A stretch of 8,987 bases of DNA from an uncultured Lachnospiraceae bacterium (GCA_902772565.1 CACYBJ010000134.1:1-8987), one strand, 5' to 3'; positions 1 to 7,769 are shown, numbered from the stretch's first letter. The notes: generated by a model from the sequence alone, not told the origin. Numbers and translations are program-made.

Positions 1-759
1 GGAATGATCTTCCAGCATTTCAATCTTGTGCGAAGCAGAGATGTTTACAAGAACATCGAATTTGTTCTTCGTGAAAACGGAAAATCCAAAAAGCAGGCGG
101 AAGAACGTATCAACGAACTTCTTAAATATGTGGGACTTGAAGAGAAGAAGAATGAATATCCCGCCCATCTTTCCGGCGGACAGAAGCAGAGAGTGGCCAT
201 TGCCAGGGCTCTTGCAAACAACGCAAGAATCCTTCTCTGCGACGAGCCTACATCGGCCCTTGATGCGGAGACAACGGACAACGTACTGAGTCTTATTAAG
301 CAGATAAACAAGGAACTTAAGGTAACGGTCCTTCTTATTACTCACGAACTCGAAGTAGCCAAGAAAATATGCGACAGAGTTGTGGTAATGGATGACGGAA
401 AGGTCATTGAAGAAGGCGATGTTTACGATACCTTTACCAAACCCGCGACGGAATTTACCGAGAGCCTCATCGGAAAAGAAAACGACTTTAAGATTCCCGG
501 TAACGTTCTGGAGCATGTTAAGGGAAGAGTTGTTAAGATCGAATACTTCGAGGAGGAAGGCGAGAGAGCCCTCATATCCGATGTTATTCAGAAGTTTGAC
601 GTAAAGCTTAATATTCTTCACGGGCGCATCGAATTCATCAAAGACAAGCCTCTGGGCGTGCTCATAGTAAGCATTGACGGAGACAAGGCGGAAACCGACA
701 AAGCAATAGAATATATCTCCGGTAAGGCGGGAAGAATAGAGGTGATCAGAAATGTATGA
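1..759 (+). CDS. metN: Methionine-type ABC transporter ATP-binding protein, first copy (5' end outside window)
   Basis: ATPase subunit of a MetNIQ-type importer, acting on the cytoplasmic face of the membrane with MetI. The reading frame is open from base 1, so the Walker A region and about 90 N-terminal residues lie upstream; the ATG at 4 is internal. Numbering from the first visible codon, one sees the Q-loop (FQHFNL, Gln5), the LSGGQ signature at 57-61, Walker B with LLCDEPTSALD (Asp81/Glu82) and the H-loop His115. After about residue 170 comes a C-terminal domain typical of the NIL domain, which in MetN proteins binds substrate and inhibits transport when methionine is plentiful. The NIL domain separates MetN from most other ABC ATPases, so the family call is firm. 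The 3' end overlaps metI by 8 bases. It is about half identical to the second metN at 8151 in the shared region, so the two are diverged paralogues rather than a recent duplication. Confidence 0.93.
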   Translation, partial: GMIFQHFNLVRSRDVYKNIEFVLRENGKSKKQAEERINELLKYVGLEEKKNEYPAHLSGGQKQRVAIARALANNARILLCDEPTSALDAETTDNVLSLIKQINKELKVTVLLITHELEVAKKICDRVVVMDDGKVIEEGDVYDTFTKPATEFTESLIGKENDFKIPGNVLEHVKGRVVKIEYFEEEGERALISDVIQKFDVKLNILHGRIEFIKDKPLGVLIVSIDGDKAETDKAIEYISGKAGRIEVIRNV

Positions 760-1420
760 GAGTTATTTGGAAATCCAGGAAAAACTGGATACTGCAATTC
801 ATGAAACAGCCTACATGACCCTTACATCTCTGGGACTCACCATAGTGCTTGGTATCATCTTCGGACTGATCCTTTATGTGACTTCCGAGCCCCTTCTTAC
901 CAAAAACAGCATTATATACCAGGCTGTGGGCTTTGTAGCCAACATGATAAGTTCAATCCCCTTCCTGATCCTTATGATCTTCCTTCTGCCCCTTTCGGCA
1001 CTTATCGTAGGAACAAAGATCGGATCGGATGCGGTAATAGTTCCCCTTACCATTGCGGGAACAGCATTCTTATCAAGACTTGCGGAGGCATCGTTTTCCG
1101 ACGTGGACAAGGGTGTCATCGAAGCGCTTATCTCCTCGGGAGCATCAAGACTTCATGTGCTTTTTAAGATTGTACTCTTTGAGGCCCGCATCTCTCTTGT
1201 AAAGAACATTACCATCACGGCAATTACCATCCTTGGTTTCTCGGCCATGGCAGGACTTGTGGGCGGCGGCGGAATAGGCGACCTTGCTTACCGTTACGGT
1301 TATCAGAGATACGAGCAGAACGTAATGATTATCTGCATCGTAATCCTTATAGTTTTGGTTCAGCTTATTCAGATGCTCGGCGCACTCATCGTAAAACTCC
1401 TTGAAAGGAGAGAACGCTAG
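752..1420 (+). CDS. metI: Methionine-type ABC transporter permease
   Basis: Integral membrane subunit of the MetNIQ importer, 222 residues, the usual length for MetI. Hydrophobic stretches at roughly 23-45, 56-88, 94-110, 150-172 and 190-216 fit the five-helix MetI fold. The cytoplasmic coupling (EAA-type) loop lies at about 124-145, with the Gly130-Ala131-Ser132 core. The hallmark GGGGIGDLAYRYGYQ sits at 171-185, and IVPLTIAGTAF at 96-106 is also characteristic of the family. The start ATG overlaps the end of metN by 8 bases and follows a near-ideal Shine-Dalgarno sequence GAGGTGATC (739-747), which supports translational coupling. It is followed not by metQ, as is common, but by oxidoreductase genes; metQ comes four genes later. 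Confidence 0.95.
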   Translation: MYESYLEIQEKLDTAIHETAYMTLTSLGLTIVLGIIFGLILYVTSEPLLTKNSIIYQAVGFVANMISSIPFLILMIFLLPLSALIVGTKIGSDAVIVPLTIAGTAFLSRLAEASFSDVDKGVIEALISSGASRLHVLFKIVLFEARISLVKNITITAITILGFSAMAGLVGGGGIGDLAYRYGYQRYEQNVMIICIVILIVLVQLIQMLGALIVKLLERRER

Positions 1421-1421
1421 G

Positions 1422-1964
1422 ATGAAAGAAATCACATGGTACGGAAGAGGCGGACAGGGCGCATTTACTGCGTCCCGTATTCTGGGAGCCGCAGCCATGC
1501 TTAAAGGCTATAAAAGCCTGGCCTTTCCTTCCTTCGGCCCCGAAAGAAGAGGGGCTCCCATCAGGGCCTTTACAAAGATTTCACGAGAGCCGGTTACCGA
1601 CAGAAGCATAATCGAAAAAAGCGATTATGCCATAGTCCTGGACGATACGCTCTTCGGTGAAGAAATCCTTAACTCTCTTAAACCGGAAGGTCTGCTTCTT
1701 ATAAACACCCAGGGAGGAAAGGAATTACCGGCGGATGAGAGGATAAGAACCGTAAATGTTTCCGAAGGCGCCCTTAAGGTTCTCGGAAGAAACATAGTAA
1801 ACATCGGAATCCTCGGGGCATTTGCCGCGGCAGATGCGGAATTTGAAATCGCCGATATCGAAAAGGCGGTAAGAGACTATATGCCCAAGGGCCTGGCTGA
1901 AAAGAACATTCAGCTGTTAAACGAAATATTTAGCGCAGTCGGGGGGAAAGATGATCTGTCCTAA
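1422..1964 (+). CDS. 2-oxoacid:ferredoxin oxidoreductase, gamma subunit
   Basis: Gamma subunit (180 residues) of a heterotetrameric 2-oxoacid:ferredoxin oxidoreductase of the POR/VOR type, which converts a 2-oxoacid plus CoA to acyl-CoA, CO2 and reduced ferredoxin (or the reverse). The family signatures are clear: GRGGQG at residues 8-13 and FPSFGPERRGAP at 35-46. The length matches free-standing gamma subunits. I place the start at ATG 1422, one base after the metI stop, with GGAG at 1407-1410. An in-frame TTG at 1401 lies inside metI and has no comparable ribosome binding site. The 3' end overlaps the delta gene by 14 bases. The gene order gamma-delta-alpha-beta is the usual one for archaeal and clostridial four-subunit enzymes. 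Substrate cannot be read from this subunit; family names used include porG and vorG. Confidence 0.93.
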   Translation: MKEITWYGRGGQGAFTASRILGAAAMLKGYKSLAFPSFGPERRGAPIRAFTKISREPVTDRSIIEKSDYAIVLDDTLFGEEILNSLKPEGLLLINTQGGKELPADERIRTVNVSEGALKVLGRNIVNIGILGAFAAADAEFEIADIEKAVRDYMPKGLAEKNIQLLNEIFSAVGGKDDLS

Positions 1965-2244
1965 ACTGATTGAAAAGAGAAAGATAGAAAAACTGTCTGA
2001 GGTTCCTCAGGGCGGAAGCGCTCCTGCCGGAACTCTGGTAGAGAAAAACGCAGGCTGGCGAAACAAAAGGCCGGTCCTTAGCGAAGAAAAATGCATCGGA
2101 TGCTTTCAGTGTTATCTCTACTGCCCCGACGGTGTAATAAGAAAAGCGGATAAGAAAATCTCCATAGATTACGATTTTTGCAAGGGATGCGGCATATGCC
2201 AAAAGATATGCCCCGTATCCGCGATCCGCATGGAGGACGAATAG
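1951..2244 (+). CDS. 2-oxoacid:ferredoxin oxidoreductase, delta subunit (2x[4Fe-4S] ferredoxin)
   Basis: Small electron-transfer subunit of 97 residues with two CxxCxxCxxxCP motifs: Cys48/51/54/58 and Cys77/80/83/87. They should bind two [4Fe-4S] clusters that carry electrons from the thiamine-diphosphate active site toward ferredoxin. The segment AGWRNKRPV at 34-42 just before the first cluster is characteristic of POR/VOR delta subunits and rules out a generic ferredoxin. The gene overlaps the 3' end of the gamma gene by 14 bases, and the alpha gene starts 4 bases after its stop codon, so the four subunits are surely co-translated. Confidence 0.94.
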   Translation: MICPKLIEKRKIEKLSEVPQGGSAPAGTLVEKNAGWRNKRPVLSEEKCIGCFQCYLYCPDGVIRKADKKISIDYDFCKGCGICQKICPVSAIRMEDE

Positions 2245-2248
2245 TATC

Positions 2249-3427
2249 ATGGGTAAATTGAAATTTATTTCCGGGGACGAGGCGGTGGCCGAAGGCGTAC
2301 GTCTCGCGAGACCGCAGGTGGTTTCAGCCTATCCCATAACTCCTCAGACCATAGTAGTGGAGAGACTGGCAGATATGGTTGCCGACGGAGTCCTTGACAG
2401 TGAGTTCGTCCATGTGGAATCCGAGCATTCGGCAATGATGACCGCCATGGGAGCATCTGCCATGGGAGCAAGAGCCTTTACGGCTACATCTTCCCAGGGA
2501 CTTTTATATATGGCGGAGTGCCTGCCCTATGTGGCCGGCGGAAGGTTCCCCATAGTAATGATGAACGCCAACCGGGCCACGGCGCTGCCCTGGAGCATTT
2601 ACGGAGACCACAGAGACTCCGTTTCCCAGCTGGACAGCGGATGGATACAGATATACACGGAAAACGCCCAGGAAAGCCTGGATATGATGCTTCAGGCCTA
2701 CGCTCTTGCGGAACATGAAGACGTGAGAGTTCCGGTTATGGTAAACCTGGACGGATTCGTCCTGACTCACACCTACGAGCCGGTGGACATTCCCGATCAG
2801 GAACAGGCAGATGCCTTCCTTGCACCCAGGAGCACCACCGACAAGCTGGACATAGATAACCCGGTAAGCATGGCCTATACCGTGGGACCGGAACTTAACG
2901 AAGAGTTCCAGCTGCTGCACCATAAAGCCATGAAGGCAGCGGCAAAGGAAATTACAAACATCGACAATAAATTCGGAAAGATTTTCGGAAGATCCTGGGG
3001 CGGCCTCATAAACAGCTACCGGACGGAAGATGCGGAGTACGTCCTCATCTCTCTGGGAAGCATAGGCGGAATCATAAGAGACGCTGTTGACGAACTGAGA
3101 GTTAAGGGCATAAAGGCCGGATATGTGGGGCTTAGATTCTTAAGACCTTTCCCGGCAGATGAGCTGGCATCAGCCTTGAAAAACGTAACGGCGGCAGGTG
3201 TGCTTGAAAAGGATATTTCCTTCGGCTACGAAGGCACCGTTTATTCCAATGTGAATTCGGCTCTTAACCGTACCGGAAAGTACATAAGAACCGCCAATTT
3301 CATCGGAGGCATAGGCGGAAGGAATATTTCAAAAGAAGATATATTCGGATGTTTCGATAAACTTATCCATCCCACTCCTTCGGAACACGTTTACTTTATA
3401 GGTCTGGAGGTGGAAGAGGATGTCTGA
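2249..3427 (+). CDS. 2-oxoacid:ferredoxin oxidoreductase, alpha subunit
   Basis: Alpha subunit, 392 residues, containing the pyrimidine-binding half of the thiamine-diphosphate site. Diagnostic segments are AYPITPQT (27-34), the VESEHSAM block (56-63), whose first Glu (Glu57) activates the cofactor in this family, FTATSSQG (77-84), and ANRA (107-110). The length is typical of the four-subunit alpha chain, with no fused gamma or beta domain. The ribosome binding site GGAGG lies at 2232-2236 inside the end of the delta gene. The 3' end overlaps the beta gene by 8 bases. These features establish the enzyme class, but pyruvate, branched-chain, aromatic and 4-methylthio-2-oxobutanoate substrates remain possible. 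The neighbouring aminotransferase and acyl-CoA ligase argue for an amino-acid-derived 2-oxoacid rather than pyruvate. Family names used include porA and vorB. Confidence 0.93.
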   Translation: MGKLKFISGDEAVAEGVRLARPQVVSAYPITPQTIVVERLADMVADGVLDSEFVHVESEHSAMMTAMGASAMGARAFTATSSQGLLYMAECLPYVAGGRFPIVMMNANRATALPWSIYGDHRDSVSQLDSGWIQIYTENAQESLDMMLQAYALAEHEDVRVPVMVNLDGFVLTHTYEPVDIPDQEQADAFLAPRSTTDKLDIDNPVSMAYTVGPELNEEFQLLHHKAMKAAAKEITNIDNKFGKIFGRSWGGLINSYRTEDAEYVLISLGSIGGIIRDAVDELRVKGIKAGYVGLRFLRPFPADELASALKNVTAAGVLEKDISFGYEGTVYSNVNSALNRTGKYIRTANFIGGIGGRNISKEDIFGCFDKLIHPTPSEHVYFIGLEVEEDV

Positions 3428-4313
3428 AAGAATCAATGCAAGAAACATCTCCGAAGACGAGTTCTTCTACGGCCACAAAGCCTGTGCGGGATGCGGAGGA
3501 AGCCTGGCAGTAAGAATAGCCCTTAAGGTTCTGGGAGAGAGAACTTTCCTGGTACTGCCTGCGGGATGCATGTCGGCGGTAAGTTTTAACTATCCGCAGA
3601 TGAGTTACGCCAACAACTCCATCATATCGGCATTTGCCGGAACGGGAGCGGTAATGAGCGGCATATGCGCTGCAGCCAAGGCCCAGGGCCTTAAAGATTA
3701 CCACGTTCTGGGAATAGCGGGAGACGGCGGCACGGCGGATATCGGAATACAGGCCCTGTCGGGACTGATAGACCGAAACGACGACGCGATCTACATCTGC
3801 TACGACAATGAAGCCTACATGAACACAGGCATACAGAAAAGCGGTCTGACGCCCTTCGGAGCATCCACAACCACAACTCCGGTGGGACGAAATGCAGAGG
3901 GAAACATAAAGCCCAAAAAGAATCTTTTCGAGATCGTAGCGGCACACGGAATCCCCTACGCAGCCACGGCAAGCGTCGGATACATAGAGGACTTTGCCAA
4001 TAAGGTAAAGAGAGCCTCAGAGGTAAAAGGAACGAGTTTTATTCATGTCCTGGCTCCCTGTCCCACAGGCTGGGGAGTGGACGTAAGTGAAACTATAGAT
4101 GTTGCAAGAGAGGTGGTGGACAACGGTTTATGGTACCTTGCGGAGTACTATGACGGAGAATATCACCTGAGTAAGAAACCAAAAGAATTCTCTGATGTGG
4201 AGCACTATCTTAAGAGGCAGAAACGCTTCAGGCATCTGACGGAAGAGGATATAGGCGAAATCCGCAGACAGCGCGAACAGACATGGGAGCGCATCAACAA
4301 ATTCTGGAAGTAA
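3420..4313 (+). CDS. 2-oxoacid:ferredoxin oxidoreductase, beta subunit (thiamine-diphosphate binding)
   Basis: Beta subunit, 297 residues, carrying the pyrophosphate-binding half of the active site. The thiamine-diphosphate motif runs from Gly101-Asp102-Gly103 to Asn130 within the YDNEAYMNTG block, ligating Mg2+ and the diphosphate. Four cysteines expected to hold the proximal [4Fe-4S] cluster are present: Cys22 and Cys25 (CAGCG), Cys50 (PAGC) and Cys214 (PCPTGW). All key residues are intact, so the enzyme should be functional. The start overlaps the alpha gene by 8 bases. After its stop there is a 44-base gap before metQ, the longest spacing inside this operon, with no terminator-like hairpin. 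Confidence 0.94.
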   Translation: MSERINARNISEDEFFYGHKACAGCGGSLAVRIALKVLGERTFLVLPAGCMSAVSFNYPQMSYANNSIISAFAGTGAVMSGICAAAKAQGLKDYHVLGIAGDGGTADIGIQALSGLIDRNDDAIYICYDNEAYMNTGIQKSGLTPFGASTTTTPVGRNAEGNIKPKKNLFEIVAAHGIPYAATASVGYIEDFANKVKRASEVKGTSFIHVLAPCPTGWGVDVSETIDVAREVVDNGLWYLAEYYDGEYHLSKKPKEFSDVEHYLKRQKRFRHLTEEDIGEIRRQREQTWERINKFWK

Positions 4314-4357
4314 TAAAACTTAATATACTTCATTAACCAAAGAGAGGAGTCAAAAAA

Positions 4358-5224
4358 ATGAAAAACAACAGTGTAAAGAAGTTTTTAAGAAGAACAGTAG
4401 CTGCAATTACAGCAGTTACAATGATGGCATCCATTACAGCCTGCGGCAAAAGCGGCAAGGCTAAGGATGAAAAGCTTATCAAGGTAGGCGTGTGCGCAGG
4501 CCCTTACGGAGGCATGTTCGAGGACTGCATCCAGCCATCACTTGAGAAACTCGGCTACAAGGTAGAAATCATCGAAATCTCCGATATCGTAACACCTAAC
4601 ACAGCTCTTGATGAGGGCGAACTTACAGTTAACATGTTCCAGCATTCAATCTACCTTAACAACTTCAATAAGGAGCACGGAACACACCTTACTTACGTAA
4701 CAGAAATCCCTACAGCAGGAATGGGTATCTTCTCAGACAAGTACAAGGATCTTGAGAAGCTTCCTGAGGGTGCGGTAATCGCTATTCCTAACGACGTAAC
4801 AAACACCGCAAGAGCCTTAAGAGTACTTGCTCAGACAGGACTTATCGAGCTTGACCAGTCTGTGGAACAGGCAACAGTTACAGTTGACGATGTTACAAGC
4901 AATCCTAACAACTTTGAATTCAAGGAAATGAACCCTGAAGTTCTTCCTAACATTCTTGACAGCGTAGATGCTGCAATCATCAACGGTTACTTTGCTATCG
5001 CTGCAGGTCTCGATCTTGCAACCGACCTTTACAACGAGCAGGTAACAGAAGGTTACATCAACGTAATCGCCGTAAGAGAAAGCGACAAGGATTCTGAAAT
5101 CACAAAGACTATCGACAAGATTGTTCACTCTGATGAATTCAGAAAGGCAATTGAAGACGAAAGCAAGCAGTACAAGTCATTTTCAAAGCCTGACGGATAC
5201 AACGACGCCAGCCAGTTTGAATAA
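4358..5224 (+). CDS. metQ: MetQ/NlpA-family substrate-binding lipoprotein
   Basis: Extracytoplasmic binding protein of the MetNIQ importer, 288 residues. The N-terminus is a lipoprotein signal: basic MKNNSVKKFLRR, a hydrophobic stretch, and the lipobox ITAC with Cys29 as the lipidation site. Family blocks present are MFQHSIYLNNF (93-103), the AIPNDVTN block (142-149) with Arg152, AAIING (205-210), and YINVIAVRE (233-241), whose Asn235 aligns with E. coli MetQ Asn229, a known methionine-contacting residue. Two blocks depart from the commonest forms as I recall them: GPYG where many MetQs have a GPH-like sequence, and PNDV where PNDP is frequent. The ligand could therefore be a relative of methionine. 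The ribosome binding site GAGGAG is at 4344-4349. Codon choice (ACA for Thr, CCT for Pro) differs from the adjacent oxidoreductase genes, as expected for a highly expressed binding protein. Confidence 0.92.
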   Translation: MKNNSVKKFLRRTVAAITAVTMMASITACGKSGKAKDEKLIKVGVCAGPYGGMFEDCIQPSLEKLGYKVEIIEISDIVTPNTALDEGELTVNMFQHSIYLNNFNKEHGTHLTYVTEIPTAGMGIFSDKYKDLEKLPEGAVIAIPNDVTNTARALRVLAQTGLIELDQSVEQATVTVDDVTSNPNNFEFKEMNPEVLPNILDSVDAAIINGYFAIAAGLDLATDLYNEQVTEGYINVIAVRESDKDSEITKTIDKIVHSDEFRKAIEDESKQYKSFSKPDGYNDASQFE

Positions 5225-5258
5225 GAAATACTAAGGAAAAAGGTTGGAGGAAACCAGC

Positions 5259-6593
5259 ATGAGTGACAGTAAATACTGGGAGGAAGAGTGGGAAACCGCC
5301 CCCAGAGAAGTTATAGAACAGAAACAGCTTGAAAGCCTTAAGGAAATCGTTGGATTTGCATATGCCAATGCTCCTTACTACAAAAGATCATTCGACGAAG
5401 CCGGAGTAAAACCGGAGGATATCAAAACCCTTGAGGACATCAGAAAGTTTCCGTTTATAAACAAGCAGACAGAAAGACTTACACAGGGTAAAGGCTCCAT
5501 GGTCGGAGAACTTGCAGCGGTAGATGAAAAGGAGATCATCTTCATCTCCGCATCCAGCGGCTCCACCGGTGTCCCCACTATCTCTCCCTTCACGCAGAAG
5601 GATTTCGATGAGTGGATCAACATAGAGAGCAGGCTGATGTATCAGGCAGGCATGAGAAATACCGATCGTTATATGCACGGTATTAACTTCAGTCTGTTTG
5701 TAGGCGGACCTTGCGTGCTCGGTGCCCAGGGGCTCGGTGCCATGGGTATCTGGTCAGGGACACTTCCGTCGGATCGTCTGCTTTACATCATTCAGCAGTT
5801 TCAGCCGACCTTTATCCAGACTACTCCTTCCTACGCGCTTTACCTCGGTGAAACCGCAAAGAAGAAGGGCATCAATCCTAAGGAACTTTCGGTTAAGAGA
5901 ATCATTGTAGCAGGCGAGCCCGGCGGCTCAATACCTGCCACAAGAAAGGCCATCGAGGAACTCTGGGATGCCAAACTCATTGAGTTCTACGGACTTTCCG
6001 ATATCTTCGGTGCCTGCGCCGCAATGTGCGACGAGCAGGACGGCCTTCATCTGGCAGAGGATCACATCCTTGTGGAAACAGTTGATGTTAACACGGGAGA
6101 GGTTCTTCCGGACGGTGAAACAGGCGAGCTTGTATTTACCAGTCTCAGGAAGCATGCAAGACCGATGATCAGATTCCGTACGGGCGACATCGGTTATGTA
6201 ACCAAAGGCAGATGTGGCTGCGGCAGAACTTCCGCTAAGATCCACATCGTGGGAAGAAAAGACGATATGTTCATCGTATCCGGCGTAAACATCTTCCCAT
6301 CCGATGTTGAAACAGTACTTCGTGAACTGAAAGAAATTACAGGCGAGTACAGAATCCACGTATTTAACAGAGATTACACTGCAAGATACGGCGTGGAAGT
6401 TGAAAGAAGCGAAAGTGCCGACAAGGACGAAGAATTAAAGAAGAAGATAGTTGCAGCTCTTAAGAGCCGTATCGGTGTTAAGCCGGACTATGTAACTGTC
6501 CTCGATGACGGAGCTCTTCCACGTGCGGAGCATAAGGCCAAGAGACTTATCGACGAGCGCGGCAAGGAAGACGACCAGGCGATACTTATTTAG
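5259..6593 (+). CDS. Phenylacetate-CoA ligase-like AMP-forming acyl-CoA ligase (PaaK family)
   Basis: Cytoplasmic adenylate-forming enzyme of the PaaK branch, 444 residues, near the usual family length; it links a carboxylic acid to CoA using ATP. Counted from ATG 5259, visible motifs are the phosphate loop SSGSTG at 99-104, FYGLSDIFG at 243-251, RFRTGDIG at 305-312 with the hinge Asp309, the CGCGRT element at 319-324, and the block from GRKDD to GVNIFP at about 332-347, which is diagnostic of PaaK-like ligases. LPRAEHKAKR near 420-429 carries the likely catalytic lysine. I chose ATG 5259 because GGAGG at 5246-5250 lies 8 bases upstream; the in-frame TTG at 5244 overlaps that site. It lies between metQ (34 bases) and the aminotransferase (9 bases). 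PaaK-type ligases are often encoded beside 2-oxoacid:ferredoxin oxidoreductases. The acid could be aryl, branched-chain or methylthio-substituted; sequence alone does not decide. Confidence 0.88.
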   Translation: MSDSKYWEEEWETAPREVIEQKQLESLKEIVGFAYANAPYYKRSFDEAGVKPEDIKTLEDIRKFPFINKQTERLTQGKGSMVGELAAVDEKEIIFISASSGSTGVPTISPFTQKDFDEWINIESRLMYQAGMRNTDRYMHGINFSLFVGGPCVLGAQGLGAMGIWSGTLPSDRLLYIIQQFQPTFIQTTPSYALYLGETAKKKGINPKELSVKRIIVAGEPGGSIPATRKAIEELWDAKLIEFYGLSDIFGACAAMCDEQDGLHLAEDHILVETVDVNTGEVLPDGETGELVFTSLRKHARPMIRFRTGDIGYVTKGRCGCGRTSAKIHIVGRKDDMFIVSGVNIFPSDVETVLRELKEITGEYRIHVFNRDYTARYGVEVERSESADKDEELKKKIVAALKSRIGVKPDYVTVLDDGALPRAEHKAKRLIDERGKEDDQAILI

Positions 6594-6602
6594 GAGGAAT
6601 CA

Positions 6603-7769
6603 ATGCCTGAATTATCAAACAGAAGCAGCGGTTTTACGGATACCGTCATAAGAAGGATGACAAGGATTTCCAATAAGTACGGAGCAATCAATCTTTCTCA
6701 GGGCTTTCCTGATTTTGCTCCGCCGAAGGAAATCACCGACCGCCTTAAGGATATAGCGGACAGAGGTCCTCATCAGTATCCCATAACCTGGGGAGCAGCC
6801 AATTTCCGCGAAGCACTGGCGAAGAAAATTGCCAGGTTCGTGGGAAGAGAGGTGGATCCGGAACAGGAACTGGTAGTCACCTGCGGAAGCACCGAAGCCA
6901 TGATGAGCGCCCTTACTTCGGTAATCAATCCCGGAGACAAGGTAATCATCTTCTCACCTTTCTACGAGAACTACGGTGCGGATACCATACTCACCGGTGC
7001 GGAACCCATATATGTATCCCTTAAGCCGCCAACCTTTACTTTTGACAATGACGAGCTTGAGGCTGCATTCAAACAAAAGCCAAAGGCACTGGTTCTTTGC
7101 AATCCGTCAAATCCTTCGGGTAAGGTATTTACCTACGAGGAACTGAAGTTCATCAGTGAACTTGCAATAAAGTACGATTCTTTCGTAATCACCGATGAGG
7201 TTTACGAACACATCGTATACGAACCCAACAAACATGTTTACATTTCCACTCTTCCGGGAATGTATGAGAGAACCATCTCCTGCAGTTCCCTTTCGAAGAC
7301 CTACTCCATAACAGGCTGGAGACTCGGATACGTTTATTCAAATCCGAGGATCATCGAAAGAGTGAAAAAGGTACACGACTTCTTTACGGCAGGGGCATCT
7401 GCCCCGCTGATGGAAGCGGCAGTTACCGGCCTTGAGTTTCCGGATTCCTACTACGAAGGCTTAAGAGCACATTACACTCACATGAGGGATTTGTTTACAG
7501 GAGGACTTAAGGACCTGGGATTCGACTTTGTAAGCCCTCAGGGAGCTTACTTCATAATGGTAAATCTTGAGAACCTGGGAGTCACCGACGATCTTCTGTT
7601 CTGCGAATGGATGGCGGAATACGTTGGAGTGGCTGCGGTTCCGGGATCCAGCTTCTTTAAGGAAAACATTACGAACTACGTAAGATTCCATTTCGCCAAG
7701 AAGGATGAAACCTTAAACGAAGCACTTAACAGACTCAGCAAGCTGAGGAAGTTATATACCGGGAAATAA
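6603..7769 (+). CDS. Class I/II pyridoxal-phosphate aminotransferase, methionine/aromatic type
   Basis: Fold-type I aminotransferase, 388 residues, full length. Active-site elements: Tyr121 in the PFYENY stacking region, Asn170 in the NPSNPSG motif, Asp198 and Tyr201 in the TDEVYEH block, the Schiff-base Lys232 in SLSKTYSITGW, and Arg361 in YVRFHF for the substrate carboxylate. The INLSQGFPDF block at 29-38 and the KVHDFFTAGA block (256-265) resemble the group containing E. coli YbdL (methionine aminotransferase) and glutamine transaminase K/kynurenine aminotransferase, more than aspartate aminotransferases. That similarity is from memory of the family, not a search. It would interconvert an amino acid and its 2-oxoacid, supplying or draining the oxidoreductase encoded upstream. 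The ribosome binding site TAGGAGGA overlaps the ligase stop codon. It is the last gene before the terminator at 7832. Confidence 0.9.
   Translation: MPELSNRSSGFTDTVIRRMTRISNKYGAINLSQGFPDFAPPKEITDRLKDIADRGPHQYPITWGAANFREALAKKIARFVGREVDPEQELVVTCGSTEAMMSALTSVINPGDKVIIFSPFYENYGADTILTGAEPIYVSLKPPTFTFDNDELEAAFKQKPKALVLCNPSNPSGKVFTYEELKFISELAIKYDSFVITDEVYEHIVYEPNKHVYISTLPGMYERTISCSSLSKTYSITGWRLGYVYSNPRIIERVKKVHDFFTAGASAPLMEAAVTGLEFPDSYYEGLRAHYTHMRDLFTGGLKDLGFDFVSPQGAYFIMVNLENLGVTDDLLFCEWMAEYVGVAAVPGSSFFKENITNYVRFHFAKKDETLNEALNRLSKLRKLYTGK

Noticed and set aside
1401..1421. TTG start for the gamma subunit, giving seven extra residues
   Set aside because: It lies inside metI and contains the GGAG ribosome binding site that serves ATG 1422; the family N-terminus fits the ATG start.
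1145..3972. Long antisense reading frames opposite metI and the oxidoreductase genes, e.g. 1145-1498, 2504-2923 and 3396-3947
   Set aside because: They lie wholly or mostly over well-identified genes, have no ribosome binding sites or family motifs, and follow from the codon pattern of the sense strand.
4301..4357. Internal promoter for metQ based on TATACT at 4324-4329
   Set aside because: The hexamer is good, but the region 17 bases upstream (ATTCTG) does not resemble a -35 element and there is no extended -10; possible but unsupported.
5244..5258. TTG start for the acyl-CoA ligase
   Set aside because: It overlaps the GGAGG sequence at 5246-5250 that is ideally placed for ATG 5259.
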